Assembly: GCA_001557505.1 (NCBI GenBank)
Contig: LSAX01000001.1
Coordinates: 2,790,001 to 2,854,000, forward strand
Source of the DNA: Reticulascus tulasneorum
Lineage: Eukaryota > Ascomycota > Sordariomycetes > Glomerellales > Reticulascaceae
Reading direction: 5' to 3'
Length of the DNA: 64,000 bases
Shown piece after piece: positions 50,101 to 60,825 of this stretch. The notes under the pieces are model-generated. The model made no database searches, had not been told where the DNA came from, and saw nothing but the letters and a program-made list of their open reading frames with translations. Position 1 is the first letter of the stretch, and each line of letters starts with the position of its first letter. The translations under genes and the position numbers were made by a program.

Positions 50101-51586
50101 CTGGGATTCCTGAGATTCGCCCATCCTCATACCTCTTGGACGTGAGTTCGGCCCTGCAAGGCAGAGCTCTCGCTCTCTACACGTGTAGGTTGCGTCCTGC
50201 ATGCCATAGCCTCTCCCTTGATAGCGATAGTACACCAGCTCCCACTGCATTGTACAGAATCGCGAATTCGCCAACCCTCGTATACATAGCTTTGCATCCC
50301 GCCATTTTCGAAGCCCGATCTTGAACTCTTCCCACTCTGCTCCCTTCTCCTCCACGATCATCCTTAGTCGAAAGGATCCAGCCTCGCCATTTTTCCTTTC
50401 TCTCTCAGTCTCTCGTTCTTCGTCGCAGTACCGTCCCGCTCGTTCAAATACCCGGTCATTCTGTTAATACCTGACTCCGGGAAAGCAACAGCACCCGCTA
50501 TCTAATCTACCGCATTGGCAATCCGGCCGCATTTGGCATTTTTTTCTGTGTTTCTGCCGCAACCCTAGGCTTTCGAATCCTCGAGCTGTATACCGTATGT
50601 ACATGCCGCGCTGCGTCGATAGCAGCTGGTGGAGCTAGCGGGCTGGATTGGAAGCTAACTAGGTGTCTTTGTCCCTCTAGTACAAAGTAAAAAGGGATCC
50701 AAGCCGCCACTAAATACGTACGCAGAAAGAGGCGGTTCTGAAACCACACGCGAAAATCAGAGCGAGCGACGTGGTTATTGACGTCAACCCACGCTAAGTC
50801 GAAGGAAAAAGGGAAAAAAAGAAAAATTACATCCGTCATCGATAAAAGTTGGGGAGTGACAAGCGCCAAAGGCCAGCCTTGAACTGTGTTTCAAAATAGC
50901 CCAACCAGATATTGAGACCGCCTGTTCAGCAGAAAGCAAAGCAACGAAACATCTCAACATTGCTTCACTAATAAGGAGGACTCCCACCTCTCTGACCCCC
51001 GGAAGAAACATCGCCCCCCTTGCTGCCGCGAACTGTTGCAGTATTTCGCCTAACGCAGTGATCCGATCCCCCAGGGCCCAACCCCCGGTCCCCTGCCAAC
51101 CACTCTAAACACCCCGGCCCAGTGGTTGCGTTTAGTGGAGTTACAGTGGTTGCCCAGCCGTTTACTCCTGCTCGGCATCGCCTAATCCCAGCCACGCGAG
51201 ACACGGTTTCCTTGATTTTTGGGGATATCTGCGACAACGCCGACCAGACATTGCAACTTCCCTCACATTCCCATCTCCTCACCCCCATTGCCATCTCGGT
51301 CGTTTCGTGGCCGCGCCGTATCCACCGCCAACATCAATAAGGAAAGATCCCAACACCTGGCGCCCCTGGACCTCCACATCCCTTCCCACCAAAACAGCAC
51401 CCCACTGCCCCTGGTAACTTGGAAGCTACTTTGCTAGCACCTCTTGGACCAGCCGCCGCAGATACTACACGATAAGGCACGATATCCGAAATTACGCGAT
51501 CCTCTCCGTCGAGCTTACCGCCCAGGAAATCAGACCAGGGAGTCAAGTAGTCCTAATAAAAGTATCGGTCCCCCTTGTTCGTCAAG
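47174..51586. other. 4.4-kb gap with no convincing gene
   Basis: This runs from the eL33 3' flank to the DUF2406 gene. Open frames (47560-47862, 48764-49120, 49506-49922 plus, and 49927-50361 minus) show no domain, splice logic or composition bias. From about 50,330 to 51,586 the plus strand is pyrimidine-rich and may be the long leader/promoter of the next gene. Non-coding RNA or a lineage-specific gene remains possible. Confidence 0.4.
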
Positions 51587-53081
51587 ATGGCGTCTCCAGA
51601 GAACCACCCACTTCCCGCACCGCCGCAGCAGCAGGCCCGCTACTATTCGCAACAACCTCAGCAACAGTACCAACAACAGCCGCAACAGTACCAGCAGCAG
51701 CACCAGCAGCAGCAACACCAGGCACAGCCCCAGCATCATCAACCCCCATATCACGCTCATCAACCACCGCCAGTTGTGTCCCAGAAACCTACCACCAAGC
51801 CCAGAAGCTTCAGTTTCCGCTCCGACAAATCGCACAAGAGTTCGGGGAGCAATCACAAGATTGACTTCCATGAGACAAGTGCCGAGAAAGCAGCCAAAAG
51901 ATTACATAGCAAAGCAGATCCCACTTTGGCCATGAACGAGGCCGAACCATGTACGCATTCGCTCCTATCATCCTAAATTACCGATATAAGTACTCGGCGC
52001 GCTAACAAGAATGGACAGCCGCCGTTCAGGCGAACGCAAAGACGTCGATGGCACCGCTTCGCGCAATTCAGCACAGAGACACCACCGGAAATCCAATTGG
52101 TAAGCAGCCACCCCATTGCGCTCACGACGTTATCTAACTCCAGTCTAGCCGAGCCGGATCGATCCAATCCAACTCGCAGCCGATGGGAGCGACCGCTTGA
52201 CACAATTCGCAGCTTCGAGGCAGCTATTGACGGCGGGTACTCTCGTAAGTCATATATTCGGACAGGTATGAACACCACATATCCCGGCGTAGCCTTCCTC
52301 CCCCCCCAAATCTAACCCTTACCATAGACGGAGACTCGGTAATGACTGGTGCCGGGACGCGGCGGAGTAGTTACTACGGGAGTAAGTCAACTCCAATTTT
52401 GGATGCCCTGAGGCTGGTGTCTAACGCTTATGTCTAGATAATGGACCTCGGTTTCCTCAAGACAGCTACTACGGTGGCCGGCCACAATCGTTCCGACCCG
52501 AGAGCACCCAGTTCGAGCTCAGACCACATGGGCGGGAGAGTTACATGGACCCTCAGGGCCACAATGGTGGGGGAGGCTATGGTCCAGGCCCGAGCCGGCA
52601 ACGTGCACCGAGAATGCATTCAGAACCCCAGATGAATGCATACAGGGGTGGCGACCAGCAACATGTCTATCCGATTCCTCACAAAGATCGTTCGTACGAG
52701 ACGGTAACATCGGCAGCCGGCAGTGGAAACTCGGAACCCGCAGGCTACCAAACCGACCCCACGAGCAGTGACAACAGCTCCATCGATCGAGTCACGCCAG
52801 CAAAACGACCAGATCCAGCGAATGACTACGGCATCGGATTCGCACAGCCAGCGGCATACCAAGCCCCAGCCTTTAATTTCGGCGGCAAGGGCGCGAATGG
52901 CGCTGGTCCTCCTCCGAATCAATACCAGAGAGTTCCCGTCCCGAGCAATCTTGGTGCTGGACCTCCACCGCCTCCACCGAAAGAATCAAATGTGCTGCGA
53001 AGAGAACCCACACAACTAAGACCAGATCTAGGCGAAAAACGGAAGAGCTGGTTTGCCCGCCGGTTCAGCAAGGCATCATAG
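51587..53081 (+). CDS. DUF2406 family protein with polyglutamine N-terminus, 412 aa
   Basis: Five exons: 51587-51950, 52019-52099, 52149-52244, 52328-52381 and 52438-53081 (1239 nt). Residues about 14-50 are Gln/His-rich. The conserved core (about 65-190) includes SFRSDKSHKSS, TLAMNEAEP, APLRAIQHRDTTGNPI, DRSNPTRSRWERPLDTIRSFEAAIDGGYS and a Tyr-rich stretch, matching DUF2406, the family of yeast YMR295C and YGR273C. Its biochemical role is unknown. The C-terminal half is low-complexity, rich in Gly, Pro, Gln and Tyr, with a short basic tail (KRKSWFARRFSKAS). Intron 3 is 83 nt and intron 4 is 56 nt. Confidence 0.9.
51626..51742 (+). repeat. CAG/CAA-rich polyglutamine tract
   Basis: A run of CAG and CAA codons with interspersed CAC/CAT lies near the 5' end of the DUF2406 gene and encodes a Gln/His-rich segment of about 35 residues. 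Such tracts vary in length between strains. Confidence 0.8.
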
Positions 53082-53751
53082 GGTGGGTCTGAATGAACTG
53101 CCACGGCGAATTGGAGAGTGTGTGTTTCCTTTGTCGATACCCCAGTTCTCGGCAGGAGGAAGGCATTCCAGGGAGAAGGCCAGGGGTCTCCTTAGCATGA
53201 TTGGTTCTCAAAACGAATTATATGTCCTCTACCTTGGGGACGACATATCCTGAGACGGGGCGATAGATTGGCCAAATGGCTCAGGGGTAGCTGGAAAGGT
53301 TCATGGTTCACATCCGACAGCTTGTGACATGAGATATTGGGTGGTTCATGGTACATACGCACACGATTTTGTACGACTCTGACGGCATTGATAGTTTATA
53401 TTATGAATAGGCTGTGGGGATGTCGGATGGAAGGTCGAATGGAAGGGAGGTCTGCCGGCCGCGAGGCTGTTAATCATCACTCAGTCAAACCTAAAGGGCA
53501 TTTACGAGCGGTTGCAGATAGGAAATAAAGCGGCCTACAGATGCTAGCTCATCAAGCAAGCTAATACCGTTAGGGTATGCAAATAGAAGGAAATTCTGCG
53601 GCACAGCAACTTTTGACACGGAGCCAATGAAGCAGAATTTGATTCCCTGGGTCGCTCAGCTTGCCTACACTGAGCCCAATCGTAAAATACATGGAGCTAG
53701 TTCATGATAATCGCATTCGTACATGATAACACCATCTCAATGGTACAGTCA
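53082..53751. other. Intergenic region between convergent DUF2406 and VMA21 genes
   Basis: 3' flanks of both genes. A sequence at 53257-53320 looks slightly tRNA-like but lacks the conserved arms. No gene was recognised. Confidence 0.5.
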
Positions 53752-54181
53752 CTAGAGATCTTTCTTTGCGTCCTTTTTGAGATTCCCATCCTGATCACTC
53801 TGATCTTCTTTCATTGCTACAATCACGTAGCCGATAAGGACCACATTCGCCATGACAGCAGCCAAAGCCCCAGCAAACGTGGAATTGCCTATGTGTGAAT
53901 GGCTGTCAGCTCTGTGCTCAGGGCGGGGGCTCTGCTGCCCGTACTGAAACAGCAGGTGGAAAGAGAGCCTAGTAACCTTTGAATATAGTGTGTACTGTCG
54001 CGAAATATGAGCCGATGGGCACCACGATCATGGCGAATGTGAAAGCGAGCAGCTTCACTATCACGTCCATGGGCACCGCCGGGCTGATATCCGACTTCTC
54101 CCCGGCTGCGAGGTTTGAGCCGATTGTGTCATCCTTTTCGAGGATGGTCTTCTCAGATGCGACGATTCGTCTGGTCGCCAT
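53752..54181 (-). CDS. VMA21: V-ATPase assembly factor VMA21, 113 aa
   Basis: Two exons, 53977-54181 and 53752-53888 (342 nt), joined by an intron with the uncommon donor GTTACT. Two membrane helices are present: about residues 39-66 ([20 protein letters not shown]) and about 72-92 ([20 protein letters not shown]). The last residues are AKKDL, which fits the C-terminal ER-retrieval signal of this family. In the ER, Vma21 helps assemble the V0 sector of the vacuolar proton ATPase and escorts it to the Golgi. The gene is divergent from the Fun30-type remodeller across about 700 bp. Confidence 0.95.
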
Positions 54182-54887
54182 GGTTCGATTTGCAGAGGAG
54201 CGGAGAAGAAATGATGGCAGGCAATGGAGCTTGGTGTACGGGGCTCTGCTTGAAAATAGCTGTATAATCCGGTATGATCCGTATGAGCCTCAAATGAAAG
54301 AACACCTAAAGGCCTGGTCAATGCGGTTTCGGAGAACCTCGCTTGGCAAGTGTTTATAGTGTTGATAAAAGTCCAGAGCCCTCAGATCGTGCCTTGACTC
54401 CTATTTCAGATGATTTGTGCAGGAACTGGGGATTGGCGAGGTGATGTTGTGTTCGTCTACAAGCCTCGCTGTTTTCATTGATGCGCTCGCCTAAAACCCT
54501 GGAGACACTGAGGCTCTACAGTGTGCTGGTTCTACTCAACACGGCCTCTCTGTAAATGACGTGCCTCACGTGTCGACGTGTTTGCGATAGTGCACTAATT
54601 TGGCGTCTAAGCGCGTCTCTCCCCCGTTCTTCGGCCCCATTCATGCGAAATTTCCAACCCAGCCCGATCCAAATTCACATCTTCGCCACCTCACTAGTTC
54701 ACCAAGCACCTCGCTTCTGATTGATCGCCTCTATTGCGACTTCCTCCAACTCTTCCCTCGCTGTTTTTGCACCTTGTGAAATATTTCCCCATGAGATTGG
54801 GAGCCCGTTCTTCCCCTCCTCTCTCACTGTCCGCGTTCCGCCTTCGACCGTAGTCCCCGATCGTTGGCATTCTGCCTGTTGCTCACC
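54182..54887. promoter_or_regulatory. Divergent promoter region, VMA21 and Fun30-type gene
   Basis: 706 bp between start codons. The right part (54600-54880) is pyrimidine-rich on the plus strand, as expected for a leader. No specific operator was recognised. Confidence 0.45.
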
Positions 54888-57800
54888 ATGGCGGGAATCG
54901 ACTCCTCCCCACTGCCGTATAGGACCCCGGCGGCGGCTCCGGGGACTCCATCCATGGGACGAGCTATTCGGGCTTCCGTTGACCTCGACGAGTTGGCCGA
55001 AGACACTATTCCTTGCTCCCCTTTTTTCACGCAGCCCACCCAAGTCGTCAACCGAGTCTCACTTGCACCTCAACTCGAGCTTTTTTCCTCCCCAGCTCGC
55101 ACAATTGTCGAGGTTCCTGCCTCCTCGCCCTTTCAACCCAAAAGCTCCAACAAGCCTTCTGCTGGCGGTCCACTCGCATCTCGTCTCGCTCCTGCAGGCA
55201 CGCTTTTCAGGGCACCTCCGCGACTCCCTGCACCTACGATGAAGAGACCAGCCGAAGCACCAATTCTCATCTCTGATGACGAGGATGACCTCAGCCCAGC
55301 TCGAGGTGACATCCAACCCACCGCCTTCAGACGACAGATATCAAGTTTCGAGTACGTGCCGGAGGATGCGGTTCAGAAAAAGGTTAAACAAGTTTCGGAG
55401 ATGACAGGAGGAACTATCCCCATCGATCTATGTCGAAGCGCTTTGCTGTCCTGCCATCACAATGTTTCGGATGCCGTCAATTATCTGTTGGACGGCAAGC
55501 ACTTGTCAGGCAAATCCAACATCATCGCCCGCGGCTCCTCGAAGCCTAACATGCCTTCGACGGGGGCATCGAGAAAAGCAAGCCCTGCGAAACTAGCAAC
55601 ACCCGCCCCAAGTACCCCAAGCCCGGCGAAACCAAAGGCTCGAAGAAGATTGATGCAAGGTCGTCGCCCTGGACGGTCTCCCCCACCGTCTTCCTCTCAG
55701 GTGTCTCAACCCTCAAACACAGTGAAGGAAGTCACACCTGAATTGGAGCGCCGTGCTGACGAGAGCATTATCATCATCGACGATAAGGAGGACGAATATG
55801 ATAACACGGACGAAGAGCTCTCCCAAACTGTCAAGGAGAGCCTTTGGTCGCAAGCACTGCGAGCCATCAATACCAGCACAATTGAGGACCTGTCGGCGAT
55901 GACGAACCTCAAACAGGAGGATCTGAAGATTATCGAAATGAAGAGACCTTTTGCTACGATTGAGGAAGTGAATAGGACGGCCCCCCCTAAAAAGTCAGGA
56001 AGCCGCAAGTCTGCCAGGATCGCAATCGGCGAGGCACTCGTTGATGCTATCATGGAGTTCACAAAGGCTGTCAACGCCATCGACGAGGTGGTCGCTGAAT
56101 GCGATCACAAGGCGAACGTTGTCAAGCGGGAGATGAACTTGTGGGATATCGACTTCAAGGGCCACAAGCGAGGCAAGCAAACAACGTCGGACGACGAGCT
56201 TCCCCTTACACCCAACAGCATGAAGAGTGCAAAGTACTCCGAGCCCCCGATTCCTCGCCAACCGCAGTTCATGGAGGGACACTGTGAGATGCGACCATTT
56301 CAACTCTATGGCCTCAACTGGATGGATCTGCTGTATAATAAAGGGTACGGCTGTATTCTGGCTGATGAGATGGGCCTGGGCAAGACTTGTCAAGTCATCT
56401 CACTCATCTGCCATCTCGTCGAAAGCTACGAACGCGGCTCAAACAGCACCAGCGACGAGAGGCCATGGCCCAACTTAATTGTGGTGCCTCCATCCACATT
56501 CTCGAATTGGCTTGTTGAATTTGAGCGCTTCGCACCCGATCTTTCGGTTCTTGCCTATCAGGGCCCTCAGGCCCTACGAAGAGAGATCGGAGAAGAACTC
56601 TTGTCAAACCCCGAAGACTACCATGTCGTTATCACTACTTACACGCAGGTGGGCACTGAAGAGGATATCGAAACCATGCAAATGATGGGACCCAATGCTG
56701 CCATCTTCGACGAAGGTCACAAGATGAAAAATCCAAAAACCAAAGTCTACAAGGACTTGATTCGCATCAAAGCTGGCTGGAGAATGCTGCTAACTGGCAC
56801 GCCGATTCAAAACAACCTGATGGAAATGCTTTCGCTCCTCAACTTTATCGACCCAAAAATGTTCAACGGTCATATGGATCAGTTGCAATACCTCTTCAGC
56901 CAGAAAGTGAGTCTTCGAGACGTTGGCAACCGTGCATTTTTATATGGCGAGCGTGTTAGCCGCGCTAAAACCATTCTTGAACCATTCATCCTTCAGCGAC
57001 GAAAGCAGCAGGTTCTTACCGATATGCCAACCAAGACTTGCACCGTTGTCTACTGTGACCTTGCACCATCCCAGCAAGATGTCTATGATACCTATGAACG
57101 GCTGTTCAAATCTGGACCAGTCAAACAGGACACTGCTGCGCGCCAGAGTGATCAGAACAATGTCTGGATGCAGCTCCGAAAGGCAGCTATCCACCCGCAG
57201 CTCTTCCGGCGGCACTTTGATGACAAAAAGGTGGAGAGAATGGCCGACATCCTGATGAAGAAGGTACCCCAGCACGAGTTGCAGCAGCCCGAGCTGAAAC
57301 ATCTGATTGGAGAGCTGAAGAATGCGTCCGACTTTGAGTTGCACTTGTGGTGTCGAGATTATCCTTGCATCGAGAAATTCGATGTGCCGGATAAGTCATG
57401 GCTGAACAGCGGCAAGGTGGCCAAGATGTTGGAGCTCATTCGCCAGTATCGTGAGAATGGGGATCGGGTACTCGTTTTCAGCAAGTTCGCCAAGGTTGTA
57501 GAGATTCTCCGAGAAGTTCTCTTCACCGATGGCATCGAACATTGCGTCCTCTATGGCCAGACTAGCGTATCGGAGCGCCAAGATCTGATTGACCAGTACA
57601 ACAACAATCCGAAGATTACGGCCTTCCTGCTTACTACAGGAGCCGGCGGTACCGGTATCAACTTGACATCCGCAAACAAGGTCATCATCTTCGACCAGTC
57701 CGACAACCCACAGGATGACATCCAAGCCGAGAATCGTGCTCACCGTCTAGGCCAAACTCGGGATGTGGAAGTGATTCGGCTTCTGACTTCTCATACCATT

Positions 57801-57947
57801 GAGGAGCTTATCTACAAGGCCTGCGAGAAGAAGATCGAGTTGGCGAACAAGGTCACCGGCGCGATTGAGGACCTGGCAGAGAATGCGGAAGAGAATCTTG
57901 AAAAGGAGGTCAGGAAGATGATGGCGGAACAGCTGACCCCTCCTTAA
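54888..57947 (+). CDS. SNF2-family chromatin remodeller, Fun30/SMARCAD1 type, 1019 aa
   Basis: A single uninterrupted exon, unusual beside intron-rich neighbours. The N-terminus is disordered with an acidic patch. A CUE-like ubiquitin-binding helical segment lies near residues 155-205 (VQKKVKQVSEMTGG..AVNYLL). The helicase core begins near 460: motif I DEMGLGKT (about 492), the Walker B-type box DEGH (about 607), and the C-terminal helicase with motif VI NRAHRLGQTRDVEVIRL (about 945-965). The DEGH box and CUE motif are typical of Fun30/SMARCAD1, which remodel and evict nucleosomes at silent chromatin and help DNA end resection. The start is the ATG at 54888 (MAGIDSSPLPYRTP). The C-terminus ends in an acidic helical segment. 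Confidence 0.96.
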   Translation: MAGIDSSPLPYRTPAAAPGTPSMGRAIRASVDLDELAEDTIPCSPFFTQPTQVVNRVSLAPQLELFSSPARTIVEVPASSPFQPKSSNKPSAGGPLASRLAPAGTLFRAPPRLPAPTMKRPAEAPILISDDEDDLSPARGDIQPTAFRRQISSFEYVPEDAVQKKVKQVSEMTGGTIPIDLCRSALLSCHHNVSDAVNYLLDGKHLSGKSNIIARGSSKPNMPSTGASRKASPAKLATPAPSTPSPAKPKARRRLMQGRRPGRSPPPSSSQVSQPSNTVKEVTPELERRADESIIIIDDKEDEYDNTDEELSQTVKESLWSQALRAINTSTIEDLSAMTNLKQEDLKIIEMKRPFATIEEVNRTAPPKKSGSRKSARIAIGEALVDAIMEFTKAVNAIDEVVAECDHKANVVKREMNLWDIDFKGHKRGKQTTSDDELPLTPNSMKSAKYSEPPIPRQPQFMEGHCEMRPFQLYGLNWMDLLYNKGYGCILADEMGLGKTCQVISLICHLVESYERGSNSTSDERPWPNLIVVPPSTFSNWLVEFERFAPDLSVLAYQGPQALRREIGEELLSNPEDYHVVITTYTQVGTEEDIETMQMMGPNAAIFDEGHKMKNPKTKVYKDLIRIKAGWRMLLTGTPIQNNLMEMLSLLNFIDPKMFNGHMDQLQYLFSQKVSLRDVGNRAFLYGERVSRAKTILEPFILQRRKQQVLTDMPTKTCTVVYCDLAPSQQDVYDTYERLFKSGPVKQDTAARQSDQNNVWMQLRKAAIHPQLFRRHFDDKKVERMADILMKKVPQHELQQPELKHLIGELKNASDFELHLWCRDYPCIEKFDVPDKSWLNSGKVAKMLELIRQYRENGDRVLVFSKFAKVVEILREVLFTDGIEHCVLYGQTSVSERQDLIDQYNNNPKITAFLLTTGAGGTGINLTSANKVIIFDQSDNPQDDIQAENRAHRLGQTRDVEVIRLLTSHTIEELIYKACEKKIELANKVTGAIEDLAENAEENLEKEVRKMMAEQLTPP

Positions 57948-58716
57948 GTCTATGTCGACTAGACACAACAAGCACAATTACTGACCGAGCTTGCATGACG
58001 AGTCTGAAAGATGACTGCCTCACAGGGTTTGACATTTGATCTGTTTTGAGCAATGATACCACGATCCATCGGTGGGAACTTTTTCTTTAGGGTTTACGTG
58101 TTACTGAGGCCAATTGGCCATCACCATTGCAGAGATCGAAAGGACGCAGGATAGCGTTGCTGTTAATATATATCCTAGAGTAGAACCAGACTATGGTATG
58201 CGTCAGTTGCTTGGACCACAAGGGACTTTATGTCTCGATGGATGATTGCATGACGCTACTAGCAAGGGCGACCTGAAAATAAATAGATCGTTATGATAAT
58301 TGTTCTCCACTGATGAGTGCGTCGATGTGGCCATGCCTGAGACTGTTTTGTTCAACCTCATGGCCAGCTAGGATTCCAGGACGTCAAAGACGCGAGGATT
58401 GAGCCTGGCCATGGGTCCATGAAGATGGCGTGACCCTGCATTATTGATTCAGCAAGAACATCTTCTCAGACTGGGTGGAAAGAATTATCCGTGATATCAA
58501 TTTGTATAACCTCATGGCTGACCACACCCACATTTGTTCCCGCATTTCTAGCGGCAGGGAGCCGCAGCCGGTTGTGGCAGTGCGAACATGCACCACAATG
58601 GAGAGGGGCACACGATCAGCCGCACATATAAGTCGTCTACGATCCGTCGAATCGCAAAACGCTTCCCTCTCCTCTCTTACATACTTGGTTCTCATTTGAA
58701 GCAATCACTCTCCAGG
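57948..58716. other. Intergenic region downstream of the Fun30-type gene, upstream of the ankyrin gene
   Basis: 769 bp with AT-rich and simple stretches. A TATAAG at 58626 lies about 91 bp before the ankyrin gene ATG and may be its core promoter. No other gene was seen. Confidence 0.45.
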
Positions 58717-60825
58717 ATGGATCCAATAGGCGTGATAACCAATCTCTTCGACCTCTTCACCATCATCCAGACGCTGGACGGGCTGCGGCAGAAATACAAA
58801 AATGCGCCGGCCGAGGTGGAGGCCCTGCTCCAGGAATGCGCCGTCACAGAATCGATGCTCGGGGCCGTGAAGACCGAGCTCACGCGCAGCCCGGACTCGC
58901 TCACCAGGTCGTCGGCGGGGCAGACGCTGGTCATCTGCTTCAACTCGAGCACGGCAGGCATTACGGGCATGCTGGAGGAGCTGGAGAAGGAGGTGACTGC
59001 GGTGCGAGGCGGGAAGAAGAACAGATTTGGGATGTGGGAGAAGACCAAATTTGTGTGGAAGGACGAGTACTTTAAGGACTGCTTGCAGGTTATCCGGGAC
59101 CAGAGGGATTTGGTGCAATTCGTGTTGAATTCGATTCAGCTGTGAGTATACCCCTGCACCACGAGGTGAGGTGGAATAAGCATTTGGATAGTTCTGACTC
59201 GGAACAGGCATGCGATTAATGGTATTCATGAAGGAATACAGAAGATCCAGGATTTGCTGGCTGCAAACCAGGGCCTCGGGGCGAAATCCACACCAAACGT
59301 CCCCCAACTGAAGCCTCAGCAGCCCAAACTCACGCACGCCAAGTCAGACAACCAGATAAAAAAATCCGGGTCAAAGTTAGCCAAAGAGCTTCTCGCGGCC
59401 GTAAAGAGCGGGAAGGCCGTGGATGTTGAAAGAGTCCTCCTGGACGGTGCATCGCCAGATGTGAGCCTCGGCGATTCGGGTGACAGAGCAATACACATCG
59501 CGGCAAGAGAAGGCTACCTACCAATAGTCGATCGTCTATTAGCACACGGGGCTGACGCGAACGTCCGGAATAAGTCTATGGATACTCCGCTTCATCAAGC
59601 TCTCAACAGAGGCCAGGTCGCAACCTCCCTTACGCTCCTGTCGAACGGGGCTAGTTTTACATCAAAGGACCATGACGGCCGGGTGGCTCTTCATATTGCC
59701 GCAAAGCGAGCTTCGTATCTGCTGACGCAATGTCTCCTGGATCGAGGAGCAGATGCCAACGTCCGTGACAACTTTGGCACCACGCCTTTACTCAGAGCCT
59801 CGAATCCAACCAACAGAGAGGGAAAGGGCATAAAACTGGACCTCAGGATTATCCGGTTACTGCTGGAGCACGGCGCCGACCCGACGATAGGAACTTTTGC
59901 CACCTCGAAGACTCCGCTGCATGAGTTGGCTGGTAATGGGAACGCAAAGGAGCTGGATGTGGTTGCTAAGGCAGCAAAATCGGTAGACCCTCGCTTCAAC
60001 GAGAAAGGCCGTGGCGCCACACCACTTTACAGCGCGGTTCTGAACGGACACGACGAGGCGGTAGCCGTCTTAATCAAGCACCATGCCGATGTCAATGCAC
60101 GCCGGACGTCGGATGGGGACGGCGCCCCCACTGCGTTATGGCCTGCCATACAGCATGATAAACTAGATATCGCCACGAAGCTTCTAGAGGCTGGTGCCAA
60201 ACCAAATGTGACAAATAAAGAAGGCGAAACCTTGTTGCACTGGGCAGCGAAGAAGGGATCCGCAAAGCCCATGAAGCTGTTGGTCAGATACAAGGCGGAT
60301 GTCAACGCTCAGCTCAAGAGCAAAGACACTCCTCTCCACCTCGTCGCCTGGCAGAAGAATGCGGCACTTACACGGCTGCTCCTCGACAACGGAGCCCACG
60401 TGGACGCACTTGGCCAGTACAACTCGACACCATTCATGTGCGCCGCGCAAGCCGGTTCGTTGCCGGTAATGCGCCTGCTCTTGAGCAGAGGTGCGCAGTG
60501 GCAGTACACAACACCCCAAGGCACCAACGCCTTCATCTGGGCGTGCTACACGGGCGAGATCGTGTGCGCGAGCTTTCTCCTGGGCCTGGGCAACAACATA
60601 GACAAAAAGTCATACTGTGACTACACGGCGCTGCACTATGCGGCTGCGAGGCGGAGGCTGGAATGCGTGCGGTGGCTGCTGGAGCTTGGGGCGGATAGGA
60701 GGATCAAAGCTACCAAGGAGAGACATCCGTTCAAGGGCGTGGGCACCGCTGCAGAGCTGGCCAGGGCACATGGGCATGAAGACGTGGCGGAGCTGATTGA
60801 CGGGTGGGCTTCGGACACGGAGTGA
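58717..60825 (+). CDS. Ankyrin-repeat protein with an NLR-type helical N-terminal domain, 680 aa
   Basis: Two exons, 58717-59141 and 59208-60825 (2043 nt), with a 66-nt intron. The first 140 residues (MDPIGVITNLFDLFTIIQTL, a Lys/Glu-rich middle, then ITGMLEELEKEV) resemble the helical N-terminal domains (SesA/Helo-like) placed in front of fungal NACHT/NB-ARC and ankyrin proteins. From about residue 190 to the end run roughly 13 ankyrin repeats with the usual GxTPLHxAA and LLLxxGADxN patterns. Many such fungal proteins act in non-self recognition or programmed cell death, but no nucleotide-binding domain is present here, so it is not a complete NLR. A plain scaffold role is the alternative. 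Confidence 0.85.

Noticed and set aside
53257..53320. Possible tRNA-like stretch
   Set aside because: The GGTTCACATCC-like box lacks a matching D arm and acceptor stem, so no cloverleaf can be drawn.
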